DNA of 64,000 nucleotides from Cricetomys ansorgei (lineage: Eukaryota > Chordata > Mammalia > Rodentia > Nesomyidae), in the NCBI GenBank assembly GCA_026225945.1, contig JAMJFZ010003163.1, positions 23,189,001 to 23,253,000 on the forward strand. Direction: 5' to 3'. The notes beneath the pieces were generated by a model. The model ran no database searches and was not told where the DNA came from. It worked only from the letters and a program-made list of their open reading frames with translations. Positions 31,640 through 42,850 of this stretch are shown piece by piece. Position 1 is the stretch's first letter; the number at the start of each line of letters is the position of its first letter. A program made the position numbers and the translations under genes.

Positions 31640-32330
31640 TTGAGATTATCATATGTGATGAACTGCAGAGTTTTGAAAACTGTAAATGCAATGGTTTCGG
31701 TTCGCGAAGCACAGTGGTTTAATTACCGAAAGCAAAGAATATTTCCTACCCTCTTTACTCAGCATGTGTCAAATTAGTTTATATTTGGACTGCGCCACGT
31801 TAGAATATTTGATTTTAAAAATTGCTATTTGAGTTGCCAATTTGAGCTTCATTAAAAAGATCATTAAATGAATCTTGGCTTTGGGATTAGGAAAGAATTT
31901 TCAGCAATTTCTAAAATAGCCTTGAACGTATTTCTGCCACTTTATACCAAATGTTTATGCAAGTGGTTTTCTCAGCACTGATGACTATAGAATCGAAATA
32001 TTTATCGACTCTAAAAACCATTGAAAATGCTCCATCCTGCAGTATCAAATATTCAGCCAGGATTTAATGCTTCTTTTTCATCTTACTTGTAAAAAGAATA
32101 GTTTATTGAGTATATTGTAAGGGCCAGTAAGGCTAGGCCTGCAGCCAATGACTAGTTCTTCATGTAAATATACATTTCTACATCTCATTCTACATCTCAT
32201 GCAAATTTGTTTTAATCGCTAATAAATGGTAAAAATGATGTGCCTATAAAGAATTGCTCTAAAATAAATTCCTTTATAATTTGTTACGAGTAAATGATCA
32301 GTTTGTAGTCATGTTTTACAAAGCTGTGTA
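31640..32330. promoter_or_regulatory. Repeat-free AT-rich block, candidate enhancer
   Basis: About 690 bases with no recognised repeat, low complexity or frame. It holds a perfect octamer ATGCAAAT at 32199-32206 (POU factor site) and 'gtttaattaccg' near 31719. Just left of the octamer the 12-mer tctacatctcat is repeated in tandem (32177-32188, 32189-32200). Composition resembles conserved developmental non-coding elements. Confidence 0.35.
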
Positions 32331-32575
32331 GGTAGGGTCACATAGACATTTCTGGGATGGAAAGGAATCACAAGTGGGAAGTTTAAGGCCTGCACTTGGA
32401 TTTAGGTGAAGCCCCCCCCCCCAAGACAGAATAGAGAGAGGAGGTGAAGGAGTGATGAGAGGGAGCAGGGAAGGAGCTTATGGGAGAGGTCAATGGACCA
32501 GGGATCACCTCGGGAAGTGTGAGAGCTTCCTTAGCAACAGAAGCTACCGTTTAAGGCCCCCTAAATATCACGTGA

Positions 32576-32986
32576 TGTTAGTTTCTTTAGTTACCAATTT
32601 GACACAATTTAGAATCACCTGGGAAGGGAATCTCAAGTAGGTTGTCCTGTGGGCATGCCTGTGAGGGATTTTCTTTAACTGGGTTGGCGTAGCAGGGAAG
32701 ATCCACTGAATGTGGTTGCCACCACATCACAGGCTAGGCCCTGCACTGAATGAAGAGGGCAGGCTGAGAACATGCGTCAGTGCGTGGCTTTCTGCTCTTG
32801 ACTGTGTTTGGGGTGTCACCAATAGTTTCGATTTCTTGCCGTCTTGAATTTCTCTGAAGCGAATTGTAACCTGGAATTGTGAGCCACGTGAACCCTTTCT
32901 CCTTGAATTGCTTTTCTCTGTGTGTGTGTATGTGTGTGTGTGTTGCGGGGGAGGTTATCACATCAATAGGAAAGGCAACCAAAGCA
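32576..32986 (+). mobile_element. MT-class MaLR LTR, diverged
   Basis: Plus orientation, start 'tgttagtttctttagttac'. Diagnostic blocks: 'aatttgacacaatttagaatc', 'atgcctgtgagggattttc', 'tttctgctcttgactgtg', 'gtgaaccctttctcc', and near the end 'atcaataggaaaggcaacc'. A short TG run (32917-32943) has grown inside. No clear target duplication. Confidence 0.8.
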
Positions 32987-33599
32987 ATTAAAGACAGAAA
33001 GTGTCCCAAAATTGCAAGGACTAAGAGGAAATTAAAGCAGGTGTTTCTCTCTGTCTGTCTGCCTCGGTGCTGGGAAATTGCTGGGTCCGTCTCAGCTATT
33101 TCCCTATGAGAGGAACGGCTCACTCAGTACATGGTTGCCATTTTTGTTCAGGAACCAGAGACATTGGGTTGAGGTTAGGTTTGAAAATAGAGTGAGCTTC
33201 AGGGAACAGCACCATAGAGGTTTGCTTCTCCCCTGTATCAAAGCGCCACATTGGTGATCTGGGACTCCATTATCAATGCATTGTTCCAGATGGTTCCGAG
33301 AGCTCCAGCCTTTACGTATAGTTCAACCTGCAGGAAGGAGGAAGGTGGAAAGAAAGGCTTATTGCCTCCTATAAGTTGTCCCAAAAGTTGCATATCTTGC
33401 TTCTACGTATGTCAGTTGACCAGAATATAACCATATAAATCATTATCTAGCTGCAAGGGAAGCAGAGCAATGCAGGCATCCAAGTATCTATTTAATACTA
33501 AGCATCTGTTGTGTGAAAGAACCGAAAATGAAAACGCCTCACCAGACAGGACAGCAAGCACTCTCCACCACACAGCTTGAAGAAGCCAGAAACTCTTGG
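32987..33599. other. Non-coding DNA, nothing recognised
   Basis: No repeat or exon identified. Short TCTGTC-type repeats near 33045-33060. Confidence 0.4.
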
Positions 33600-33790
33600 G
33601 ATGCTATCTTAGTTACTGTCACTGCACAAGAATATATCCCCAAACTTCACAGCTTATACACTTCACTCACACGGCTTCTAGCATCAGAAATCTAGAAGCA
33701 GCTTATGAGTGTTAGTTGGTCTTCTAGCAGGCTACAGTTAAGTTGGGAAGGGGACTTTGCAGAGTGCAGACACCAGTAGACAGGGCTGCT
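33600..33790 (+). mobile_element. Old interspersed repeat, family uncertain
   Basis: 'gatgctatcttagttactg', 'aatatatccccaaacttcac' and 'cttctagcatcagaaatc' are reminiscent of the widespread mammalian repeat that begins 'ctattgctgcataacaaatta'. Strongly diverged. Confidence 0.35.
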
Positions 33791-34079
33791 GGTTTGTCTG
33801 GAAGACTGATTACCGACTATGTGTGGGTGAATGAGAAGCAGACACTGTACCCAGACTCGGGAAGCCTGGTTGGCCTTGGGCAGCAGAGGGTCAGGTTTAT
33901 GGAGTGTGTCTTAATCTGCCTAGACACTGTGACAAAGGAGTAGGCAACTTTTGAGCAACATTTCTTATAGCTCTGGGAGGTTGAAAATAGACGACCAGAC
34001 ACTAGCACAACTGGAATAGTGAGTGTGTCAGGGGATCACTAGCTGCTCCTAAATCCTGTTGGCCTTCTCAGGAGGAGAT

Positions 34080-34195
34080 GCTGATGGGGGCTCACAATGC
34101 AGCCCAGGCTGGCCTCGAACTCACACTCACAGCCTTCCTAACTCAGCCTCCCCAATGCTGTGATTACAGGTGTGCAGCCCCATGCATGTCTATTG
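34080..34195 (-). mobile_element. B1 SINE fragment
   Basis: Minus-strand: 'cagcccaggctggcctcgaa', 'ctcagcctccccaatgctg', 'tgattacaggtgtgcagcc'. Lacks the tail half. Confidence 0.85.
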
Positions 34196-36326
34196 CTCGC
34201 CTTTTATAGTGTCTGAAGTGTAGTCTCTGGTCATTCGAGAGACCAACAGATCCCTCTGTTCTTGTTAGCCGAAACGGAGGACTCAGCACTGTCTATGTGG
34301 GGGGACTGAGCATTCATCACAAGAGCAATCAAATATTCAGCTTCCTAGTGAGATGCCAGCATGGAGACCTTTGTGTGTGTGTGTTATTTAGTTCTTTCTT
34401 CAGAGGAGATTATCTTTGCTCTTATTCTCTCAAGCCCAGGGTTTACTCAGATGGCCATTTTTAGTTCCAAGTGCACACATGCTAATTTGTACAGTCACTG
34501 CCCAAGCAGGGAGGGACACCGGCCTGCAAAGCACATTACTGGAGACAGGCTGCCATTGAATTTGATCTTAATGTTGTAGTCCACGACCCAGCAATTGCAC
34601 CAGAGCTTGGTTTAAGGTTGGGAGGAGGCAGAAAAACCCACACACATTCTTTCAATTTCTAAAGGGAAATTTGACTCGAGCTATGGAACAAAGGAAGAAG
34701 AAATAGAAGTAAAAGAAAATCAAAGAAAAGGCGATTTGGATTCAAGGGGATCAGATGTTTCATTTATTGCAGGTTGGAGACCTCCAATCAGTCAAATGAA
34801 AGGGCTATTTGTATTCAAATACCTACGAGGCAGAGAGAGAGCCTTGATTGGGGGTGGGAGACTTAAGTTACAGCAATCTTGCTGAGAGATATGAACCACC
34901 TTCCAGGCTATCTGTTCCCAATATTGAAGGTCTTCTGTATTACAAACCTGGGAAAGGTGGTTGTTTTGACGTCTGGGTCTGGAAGCCAGACACGGAAATT
35001 AGTGGCATTCTCAAAGTACATGCTCCTGGGAGGTGGGACCCAAGCTTGTGTGAGAGGGTGGATGCTTTCTTGAAATGAAAAGATGCCAACATAACACAAA
35101 GAGCCCAAGCCACTTCCGTGGGCAGGTGTGGATAGGAATCATGAAAGCATCTTCTGTGACACAGGCAAGTCACCGAGGGAACAGCTGATCACCTGCACTC
35201 TTTTATACCATGGTGGCTGGTGGCTGGCTCATACTCCAGGCACCTCAGAGGTGTTTGATGGGTAGAAGTAAACATGGGACACCCTCTTACACCAAGTCCA
35301 GGTCACACACGCCCTGAAGATGTGCCTTAGATTGAGAACCCACATGCCCTGTTTGCTTGGTTCCCATCCTTCCTCCAGTTACTGGAATAGAACGTCCACA
35401 GCGGCAGAAATTTTAAATGATGAGTTCTTGGGGAAGATCTTTTCCCCCTTTGGGCCTCAGTGTTTAAAATACAGGGATGAGATGACGGGAGATTTTTCCC
35501 CTGGATGAGTACAACTGATGGCCGGGTACCACATGGATGGTCTGAGATGCTATGGAAGGCTGTAACATCAATGAAGTCTCTGTAGTGTTAATGCCTTTCA
35601 CAGATCTCTAGCGATTCCAAATCACCACGTGGTGAGGGGAAAGGTCACAGGCTCCTATCCTAAATAAATTTTACAAATGGATTTCTTTCTTTTATGCTTA
35701 TTTTTATTGTTATCTTTCTACTTCTGGCAAATGATGGCATATTTTTCTTAGAATAATTGATTTGGGGAAGTTTTTTTTTTTTTTTTTGTCATACGTAGAT
35801 GAGCAAATGTTAACTGCTGTCAAGACACACTGAGTTGGGCGTAAATGCAGCGATCACTGGGAAGATGAGACAAAGCCTTCGCTTTGGGAAAAACTGTCCC
35901 AGATGACTTACACATTTCTTTCTAGAAACATTGGCCATCCGAGGTCTACACTTGTGCTGCCTAGATCACTGTCAGGCAAACCCAGAAGCCTCCAGTAAAG
36001 AACTCTGGGACAGTGAGCCACGTATCCAGTCTTTAGGTCCCTACTGAGGTTCTGTTGCAGGCTTGCTGTGGGGCCCAACAGGGTCTTGGGGAGCAGTTCC
36101 CACAGAGAAGGGACATGACTGCAGTAGGGCAGTACTGGGGAAACTGTCACCACGGGGTTTCTGTTCTAGTGGTTTGAGGAAGCTTAGGGCCTGGGTGAGG
36201 CAAGTGGATACTCAGGTACACACTTCAAGGAATACTCTCAAGTCATATATGACCTGGTCAGGCTTGAGGAGAGTTACCTAGCCTGGCCATCACCTGATAT
36301 ATCAGTTGTCACTGTAGCGTAGGGAC
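34196..36326. other. Long non-coding stretch
   Basis: Over 2.1 kb in which only a MIR-like patch (35420-35500) is recognised. The 34660-34760 and 35660-35800 parts are A- or T-rich, with a T run at about 35770-35787. Overlapping frames at 34848-35173 are on both strands and unsupported. Confidence 0.4.
35420..35500 (+). mobile_element. Possible MIR fragment
   Basis: 'ttgggcctcagtgtttaaaa' followed by 'tacagggatgagatga' resembles the MIR core 'gggcctcagtttcctcatctgtaaaatggggat'. Short. Confidence 0.5.
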
Positions 36327-36742
36327 TGTCTTAGCTTGGGTTACTATTGCTATGATGAGACACCATGACCAAAAGCAAGTTGGGAAAGGGTTTATTTAGT
36401 TTATACTTCCTCATCCATAGCATGTCACTGAAGGCCAGGACAGGAACTCAAACAGGGAGAGGACCTGGATGCAGAAGCGGATGCAGAGGCCATGGCAGGG
36501 TGCTGCTTATTGGCTTTCTCCACATGGCTTGCTCAGCCTTCGTTTTTATAGAACCCAGGACCACCAGCCCAGGAGTGGCACCACCCAAAGTGGGCTGGAC
36601 CTTCCTCCATCAATCACTAGTTAAGAGAATGCCCTATAAGCTTGCATACAGCCCTGTCTTATGGAGGCATTTTCTTAATTGAGGTTCCCTCCTCTCAGAT
36701 GATTCTAGCTTGTGTCAAGTTGACATAAAACTAGCTAGCACA
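36327..36742 (-). mobile_element. Complete MT-class MaLR LTR
   Basis: A 416-base solo LTR in minus orientation, plus-strand ends 'tgtcttagcttggg' and 'ctagctagcaca'. Blocks: 'gacaccatgaccaaaagc', 'aggcattttcttaattgagg', 'cttgtgtcaagttgacataa'. Flanking 5-mers gggac (36322-36326) and gggtc (36743-36747) match at 4 of 5, as expected for an aged target duplication. Clear rodent marker. Confidence 0.92.
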
Positions 36743-36779
36743 GGGTCTCTACTCTAGAGTTTCTGGCATTATTAGTCTT

Positions 36780-36875
36780 TAGTAAGTCCACGGAGTTGTG
36801 TATTGTAAGAATAACTCAGATAATCCCAATGCTTGTCCAAGGATGAGAACCACTGATGTAGACCAGGAAACCTTG
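36780..36875 (+). mobile_element. MER5A right end
   Basis: 'cagataatcccaatgcttg' and 'aaggatgagaaccactgatg' correspond to the MER5A right terminus (gtgattccaatgtgcagcc... gttgagaaccactg). The left end is missing. Confidence 0.65.
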
Positions 36876-37319
36876 AACATGTGTCTTCCAGCATTGCTTA
36901 AGGCATCAGCCTTTTGGGTCACAAAGTCAGTAACTGTTTTCCAAATGAATTAACTAGAGAGTGAATAAGTCGATCTGTTGCCACTCACCATAGTGACAAA
37001 GCAGCGCCTGTTCTTTGCAGATTGATGCCAGTGGCTGTCATTAGGTCTTCGCAGGTCTTGCTTCATTCAACCCTTACAGCCACAGGCAGACAAGGCAATA
37101 TCATCCACACCTCATTTTGCATGTGATGAAACATATGCAGGGAGAGATGGAAGCTTGTCTAAGGCCACCCAGAAAGATTATAATCCCAGCTACTGTGCCC
37201 TCCTGCCTCCCTGCAGGAGAGGTTCCATGCCAGTGTCTGGGCACGGGAGTCGGGTAAAGGATGTGCATAAAAAAAAAGTGAGCGAAACAGGAGGTCATTT
37301 GTACCTTTAAGACAACAAA
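36876..37319. other. Non-coding DNA with a MIR-like patch
   Basis: At 37080-37185 'gcatgtgatgaaacatatgc' and 'cttgtctaaggccacccag' resemble a reversed MIR. Nothing else recognised. Confidence 0.45.
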
Positions 37320-37400
37320 TGGGAGCTGGAGGTAGCTCAGTGGTATTGCTCATGCTTAGCAGCTAAGAAGTCTTGTGTTCAATTCCAAGCCCCAACCTGC
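37320..37400 (+). mobile_element. ID-type SINE, diverged
   Basis: tRNA-Ala/BC1-like unit: 'ggagctggaggtagctcagt', 'tggtattgctcatgcttagc', 'gttcaattccaagccccaac'. A and B box regions are visible but altered; it is a retroposed copy, not a tRNA gene. Confidence 0.8.
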
Positions 37401-37451
37401 CCCCCAAATTGAAATAAGACAAAAACAAATAGAGGGGATCTAGGAATAGCC

Positions 37452-37566
<115 letters not shown>

Positions 37567-38479
37567 CTTCTCTCCCTGTGCCTCCTGGCTTGTTAGAGTC
37601 ACAACTGTATGATTATGTTCCTCTATGAAAGAAAAAGCAATAGTGTGAGCACAGAAGCCACCCTCCTGCCCAACACTTGGGGAACCCTGGGGGAGGGGGA
37701 GTAGATGGCAAATTGGGAGTCAGAGTCTGTCCAGTGTCTCCAGATCTTACAGCTCATTAAAGAAGCGAGACACTGAGATCTAGTTGTGTAATATCACATT
37801 TCCACAGGACTCTGATTTTAAAATAACCGTGTGGAAATAAACCGTGTGGTCTGTGGGTGTCTGGGAAATTCCACACTGGAGAGAAGCGACCCGGACTCAG
37901 ATCACTGGGTGGCCGGAGGAGGAAAGCCCAGGCTTCCCTGGACTGCAGGGCAATAGATAGCATTATGTATTTGATCCTCAACTTTTCTTGACACTACTAT
38001 ATATTAAACACTATGCCAGATGGGGGACCCAAGATTAAATCAAGGTGCCCATAACAAAGCGGGGAGGAGAGAGAGAGACAGAGGGTGGGATAAATAAACT
38101 CCAGGCTTGCAGGATGGGGGTTGTGGATAAGAACTGGTTGTTGGGGAACTGAGATTCTCCCAAGCAGTAAGAGCAAAGGGGAAATGGCTTCCTTGATGCA
38201 GGATGTGCTACACAACCAGCATGGACCTGCTAGGTGTTCAAACACAAGTGTATCCACCCACAAACATCTTTGTAGAACATGAAAATAGATACCAGGGACT
38301 CAGTAATGCTTGTCTGCTCTGCACGTTAATTACACACTCAAGTGCAAACCCAGACCTGTTGGTCTTCTCTTTGAGTGCCTCTCTGGTCTTACTAGAGATG
38401 CTGTCCTTCAGGAGGTAGAGACTGACATTTTGGCAATGTCTCTAGTTCCATTTCTTCCTCACTGTACACACGGACTGAC
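37567..38479. other. Non-coding DNA, nothing recognised
   Basis: No named repeat. A 14-base near-tandem 'aaccgtgtgg' pair lies at about 37826-37849. Frames at 37757-38418 have no domain. Confidence 0.4.
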
Positions 38480-38990
38480 AAAAGTGCCCCATAAATTGGC
38501 CTCTCCCCCAGTCTTGCCTCTGCTACTCACTTTAGCCTTCTGTCTCCTGCATGGACTTCTGCTGGACTCTCTCTGCTCTCCCTCTTTCTTGTCTCTCGTG
38601 CAAACACATCCATTGCTGTCTGCAAAACTCAGATCTGAGCACATCCTTGTCGGCATTAAGCCTCCTGTGGCTTCTGCTGACCTTGGGACAGAGTATGGAG
38701 GCCACGTGGCCCTTTGCACTCTGGGCCTGACCTGTCTTTTGTCAACATCCTCCAAGGATGAGGCACACAGCTACTCTTCTATGGTCCTGTCCAACAAACC
38801 CCACCCCCCCATCATGTGCTTCCTACCTCCTGTCTCTGCAGTCTGACCCAGGCTTCTTTCTCCTTCCAGTGACCCTTTTACCATTTTCAGCTATAGAATC
38901 ACAGCCTGGCTGGAGAGTTCCAGCCTTTGGAAGTGCTCGTGGTCTAGGCCCCAGTGCTCTCCCTGAGTTCTCATTAGGGCAGAACAAGCT
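38480..38990 (+). mobile_element. Probable L2 LINE fragment
   Basis: 'actcagatctgagcacatcc', 'ttaagcctcctgtggcttc' and 'ggccctttgcactctggg' match the L2 order 'gatctgaccatgtcac', 'aaaccctccagtggctcc', then the 'ggccctccatgatctgg' region. The 178-residue open frame at 38310-38846 overlaps this old repeat and is not a gene. Confidence 0.5.
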
Positions 38991-39074
38991 ACAGATGGAA
39001 GGAGAGTGAAGACTAGTAATAGAGGTGGAGTCTTTAAAAATCCAGAGGGAAAGACCTTTAAAAGGTCATTTTCT

Positions 39075-39308
39075 GGGCTGGAGAGATGGTTCAGCTATTG
39101 GGAATTCATTCATACTACTTGTATAGAGGACCCAAGGACCTGAGTTTGGTTCCTAGAACCTACGTCCTCTGACTCTGCCTGTATCTCCGGCTCCAGGGAG
39201 TGCAGTGCCCTCTTCTGGCTTCCCTGGAAACCTGCATTTACGTGCACATACCTTGACATAGGTATGCATACACATACTCATAATTTAAAATATAAACAAA
39301 TCATAAAA
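39075..39308 (+). mobile_element. B3 SINE
   Basis: Plus-strand: head 'gggctggagagatggttcag', 'ggacctgagtttggttcc', 'gtatctccggctccaggg', 'gccctcttctggcttcc', tail 'atgcatacacatactcat' then A-rich. Close to full length. Confidence 0.9.
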
Positions 39309-40159
39309 GGGAAGCTATTTTACAAAAGCCTCAAGCTGTCCAAGTCATAGGACTCATCTACCGACTCACAGAAAGAGAAAGCAGTTTCACACATCAGAAA
39401 AGGGCTTGGGGTAGCAGGAAACAAAAAAGTCACCAGTTGACAGTAGGTGCCCTAGAGGTTCAGCAAGAGACCTAGATCAAATGAGAGGCTGGATGTTTCC
39501 AGAAGCAGGCCCCAGCCATTGCTAGATGCTACTTACTTTCAAGTAGCCAGGCAGCCATTTTGGGAAAGGTGTGGGCAACTAGACACCGGGCCAGCTCATG
39601 GCCTGGATCACATCCACCGAAGGAGTGAGGCCCGACTCTGAATCAACCACCTGGAAGGACAGGAACATCCCCTGCAGAGCCATCTCTTTTTCTACAGATA
39701 TCTAGACATTTTCTGCATAAACCAAAGTCTCAACTTCAAACCACACTGATAACATGATAGAATGCCAGCCAGGAGTGACGAGAATCACTGGAGAGCCATA
39801 CAATACTGAGACTTTGATGGAAAATATTCTGCTGTGAAAATGTTTGTTCAAGTTCTAAAAAACATCGTATAATGCAAAAGACAAGTGATTCCAGTGTGTG
39901 GCCTCTAACAGAAAGGTACAGATTGACATATAAGTACAGGTTGAGCTCACTAATCTGGAGCCCCCGTGTTCACATGGCTCCATCTCCTTTGCTGGCTACT
40001 GGCAACAGGTCATTTAGTTGGATTATCCTTACTAACCATGCATTTGGCCCTGCAGAAACCCGGCTTCAGAATGCAGTAATTTTCACAAATATTTCCCTGT
40101 GCAGAAATATTTGCACATCTATGTTTCTACAAGGGATACCACCAATATTATGATTTTAA
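39309..40159. other. Non-coding DNA with a small perfect hairpin
   Basis: No repeat recognised. A perfect 10-base stem, caaatatttc (40086-40095) against gaaatatttg (40104-40113), with an 8-base loop lies near the right end. Confidence 0.4.
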
Positions 40160-40365
40160 AAGATTTCTATAATTATGTGTATGTGTTTGTATGTGGATGT
40201 GTGCATATGAACACAGGCGCCAGCAACTGTCAGCAGTGCTGGATCTCCCCAGAGCTAGAGTTACAGACAGCTGTGAACCAGCATACATGAGTGCTAGGAA
40301 CTGAACTTGGGCCCTAGGCCAAAGCACTGTGTGCTCTTCACCACTGAGCAATCTCTCCAGCCCGG
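40160..40365 (-). mobile_element. B3 SINE
   Basis: Minus-strand: GTGTATG-rich tail at left, 'gagctagagttacagacagc', 'gtgctaggaactgaacttgg', 'cactgagcaatctctccag' head at right. Confidence 0.9.
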
Positions 40366-40424
40366 CAATTTTTAATTTTAAGAACAAACGTTGCTAGGCA
40401 TCAGATGGCCTTGATTCCCCTCCA

Positions 40425-40482
40425 GAATTTTACAGTCCAGGAAACTGAGGCTCGGAGAGCAGACAAGCTAGTCAGGGCCAGA
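40425..40482 (-). mobile_element. MIR fragment
   Basis: 'ttttacagtccaggaaactg' then 'aggctcggagagcagacaag' is the reversed MIR core (attttacagatgaggaaactgaggctcagagagg). Short but close. Confidence 0.75.
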
Positions 40483-41572
40483 GAACAACTTTGAATATCC
40501 GTCAGAACTGCATGTATTCGTAGATCACAAGCAACCCCCGAGCATGCCTGTTCATCTTTTCCTTGTTCCCTTGGGCAAGAGTCCACCGGGTGGCCAGATG
40601 TGCTGAGTTCCAGGGAGCTTGAGGAAGTGGTTTGGAGGCAATAAGAAGCAGGCCCCAGCTGGATGGCAATCTGGCCTCTCATCAGCCTAGAGATAAGCCG
40701 GCGCCAAGGAAGCTGATGCACGGTCACGCCCCAGGAGAATGATGTCCTTTTGCCCAGCTTTATCTGTGGGCTTTGGGGTGATTCCTTTTCCCTCTTAGGC
40801 ACATGCAAAGCCCCCAGGCCCTTATTTCCTGTGGACTAGAGAAGCGTATCCCTATAGCAAATTCTAGCCAGGCCCATTCTCCACCCACTTCTCGAGAACC
40901 CCTTGAAGCAGCTCTGTTCCACGCCCTTCTATCGGCTCCTCAAATCTCTGGAGACTGCAATAGACGGAGAATGCCAGACTCAAAGGCACGAGGCTCTAAT
41001 GGCAGGAACACAGGCTGTTTGTCTGGGGGTTGGATTCCTGGGAAGTGTCAGATGACACCTCTTGAGGGATTCCTTACTCGAGCATCTGGTGTGGCTACTC
41101 CACCACTGCCTGTCACCTTGTCGGTCCCACACAGCCCACGTATTTTCATGTTAACACAGATCATGCCTACACAGTCTCTCTTTTTTTTTTCCACTTCAAA
41201 GAATCATAAGACCACATCTGTTTGTTTATGCGTATATGTGAGTGAAAGGAAAGGAAGAATGGGGTGGCAAGAAGTGGGGTGTAGGAGAGAGAAGTGGGTA
41301 TAAAGTGTTCATTCAAATTCTCCCGATGAGCCAGCCACGTAGTAGGTGTCATTGACCCACTTTCCCGATGAGAACACCGAGGCTCCTCTCCGTAACTGAC
41401 TCTCATTTTCTCCTTTTCCTGTTCACTCCTGTCTTGTATCACCGCCATCCTTGTTCACAGAGCTGAACTCGCTCCAGGTGTGCGCTGCTGTGACATTGTA
41501 CATGGGACTGACTGTAGGTACCCAGTCTAGATCAGCTCAACATCAGCACCTGCACCTGGGCTCTCATCCCCC
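40483..41572. other. Non-coding DNA, nothing recognised
   Basis: No repeat named. Frames of 135 residues (minus, 40401-40808) and 166 residues (plus, 40803-41303) are the longest low-bias frames in the window, but neither contains a domain I recognise. Confidence 0.4.
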
Positions 41573-41722
41573 TCAAACTAAAAATTATGTCCCCACTAAA
41601 ATAGCTAATGCCTAGGCATAGTGGTCTGCCCTGGAAGGCCAGCACTGGAGAGGCTGGGCACAGAGAATTGAAGGTTCAAGGTCAACCTGGGCTATAAAGA
41701 ATGACTTTGACCACAGCAAAAT
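41573..41722 (+). repeat. Duplicated L1/B1 junction, copy 1
   Basis: A B1-like unit ('ggccagcactggagaggctg', 'gaaggttcaaggtcaacctg') preceded by 'caaactaaaaatt' and a CCCC/TAAA patch. The same junction, including the flank outside the B1, recurs at 42702-42850 at roughly 75-80% identity by eye. Confidence 0.75.
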
Positions 41723-42324
41723 GGAACATGACGTGTTCCATGCTAAAAGTCTTTGGGCTCACTCAGGGTCACCTGACATTTTGAAGTCTCAGTTCTTCAT
41801 GTGTAAAGCACTGTTCCTGGTGTGCTAACTTCATGGGGCTGGGAGGTGTAGTAGGATCGATCCTTCTGCATCTCATAAAATGTGGGAGGTGACCCCGAGA
41901 TACACTTCCATGGCCACAGAGAAACCATTAAGCCACAGAGACTCACAAAGCAAGTTTTCCTATTGCACCAAGGGGAAAATTCTCCATCTGGTGCCCCTAT
42001 GGCTCGTGCACTTTTTTTTTTGACACTTGACAAATAGTTCTTTAATTAAGTAGAATGAGGTGTTAGGTTCTTGGCAGGCAGCAAGCTTCAACTGGGATAT
42101 TAGAAGGATGCTAGATGGATTAGAAGCTAGATCCCCAGGCTGGTCTTGACCGCAGAACAGGGGCTGTAACATTTGAGCAGAGTAGACCTGGAAGGGTGTA
42201 CCTCACATCAGGTTGGGCAATTTCCCTAGAACCAAGTTCTGCTGGGGGCTGGGGACCCCTTTAATACAGACAACACAGAGAGTGAAATGTGATATGAAAA
42301 CATCTGTAACATTCCTGTGGATTT
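41723..42324. other. Non-coding DNA, nothing recognised
   Basis: No named repeat. T run at 42012-42021. Minus frames at 41797-42172 are unsupported. Confidence 0.4.
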
Positions 42325-42362
42325 TAAAAATTGCAACAAAATACGTGGCATAGAGGTTACTA

Positions 42363-42392
42363 ATTTTCTCTTCCTCTTCCTCTTCCTTCTCC

Positions 42393-42424
<32 letters not shown>

Positions 42425-42501
42425 CTTCTTCTTCTTCTTCCTCCTCCTCCTCCTCCTCCTCCTCCTCCTCCTCCTCCTCCTCCTCCTCCTCTTCCTCTTC
42501 T
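42363..42501 (+). repeat. (CTT)n(CCT)n polypyrimidine tract
   Basis: Two pure pyrimidine runs, 30 bases (42364-42393) and 107 bases (42395-42501), split by one A. It sits where the A-tail of the adjacent minus-strand B1 should be, so it probably grew from that tail. Poly-Glu, poly-Leu/Pro and poly-Arg frames through it are artefacts. Confidence 0.97.
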
Positions 42502-42592
42502 AGACAAGGAGGTCTCACCATGTATCCCAGTCTGGCCTTAATCTTACTCTTCAACCTCCCAAATTCCCCCAAAGGCATGTACTACCATGGTG
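42502..42592 (-). mobile_element. B1 SINE, inserted in L1
   Basis: Minus-strand: 'agacaaggaggtctcacc', 'atcccagtctggccttaatc', 'ccccaaaggcatgtactacc'. The L1 fragment resumes immediately to the right. Confidence 0.7.
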
Positions 42593-42701
42593 GCTCTATT
42601 TTTAACCATTTCCCAAATGCATAGTTGAATAGCATTAAGTACATTCATACTGCTGTCCAGTTGTAGCCACCATTCACCTCCAGAACAGTTTTTTATCTTC
42701 C

Positions 42702-42850
42702 CAAACTAAAAATTCCATCCCCATTAAAGTAAATCATGACTAGGCACAGCGATCCACCGCGTAATGCCAACAGTGGAAAGGCTGGGGCCTGAGGATTGAA
42801 AGTTCAAGGTTAACCTGGGCTATAAATCATGACCTTGACCAAAATAAAAC
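42702..42850 (+). repeat. Duplicated L1/B1 junction, copy 2 (probable parent)
   Basis: B1-like unit inside the L1M fragment, which continues on both sides. That makes this the probable source of the copy at 41573-41722. Shared oddities such as 'gggctataaa' followed by an 'atgac.ttgacca' pattern differ from B1 consensus in the same way in both. Confidence 0.75.

Noticed and set aside
37320..37400. Possible tRNA gene
   Set aside because: It has tRNA-like boxes but is a diverged ID SINE; no cloverleaf with intact anticodon arm is visible.
38310..38846. 178-residue plus frame
   Set aside because: Overlaps a probable L2 fragment; no domain, no start context, no sign of splicing.
40401..41303. 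Adjacent 135- and 166-residue frames on opposite strands
   Set aside because: Longest low-bias frames, but no recognisable domain or codon pattern; such lengths occur by chance in 64 kb.
42226..42578. Poly-Glu, poly-Arg and poly-Leu/Pro frames
   Set aside because: Translations of the CTT/CCT tract, all frames open because the tract lacks stop triplets.
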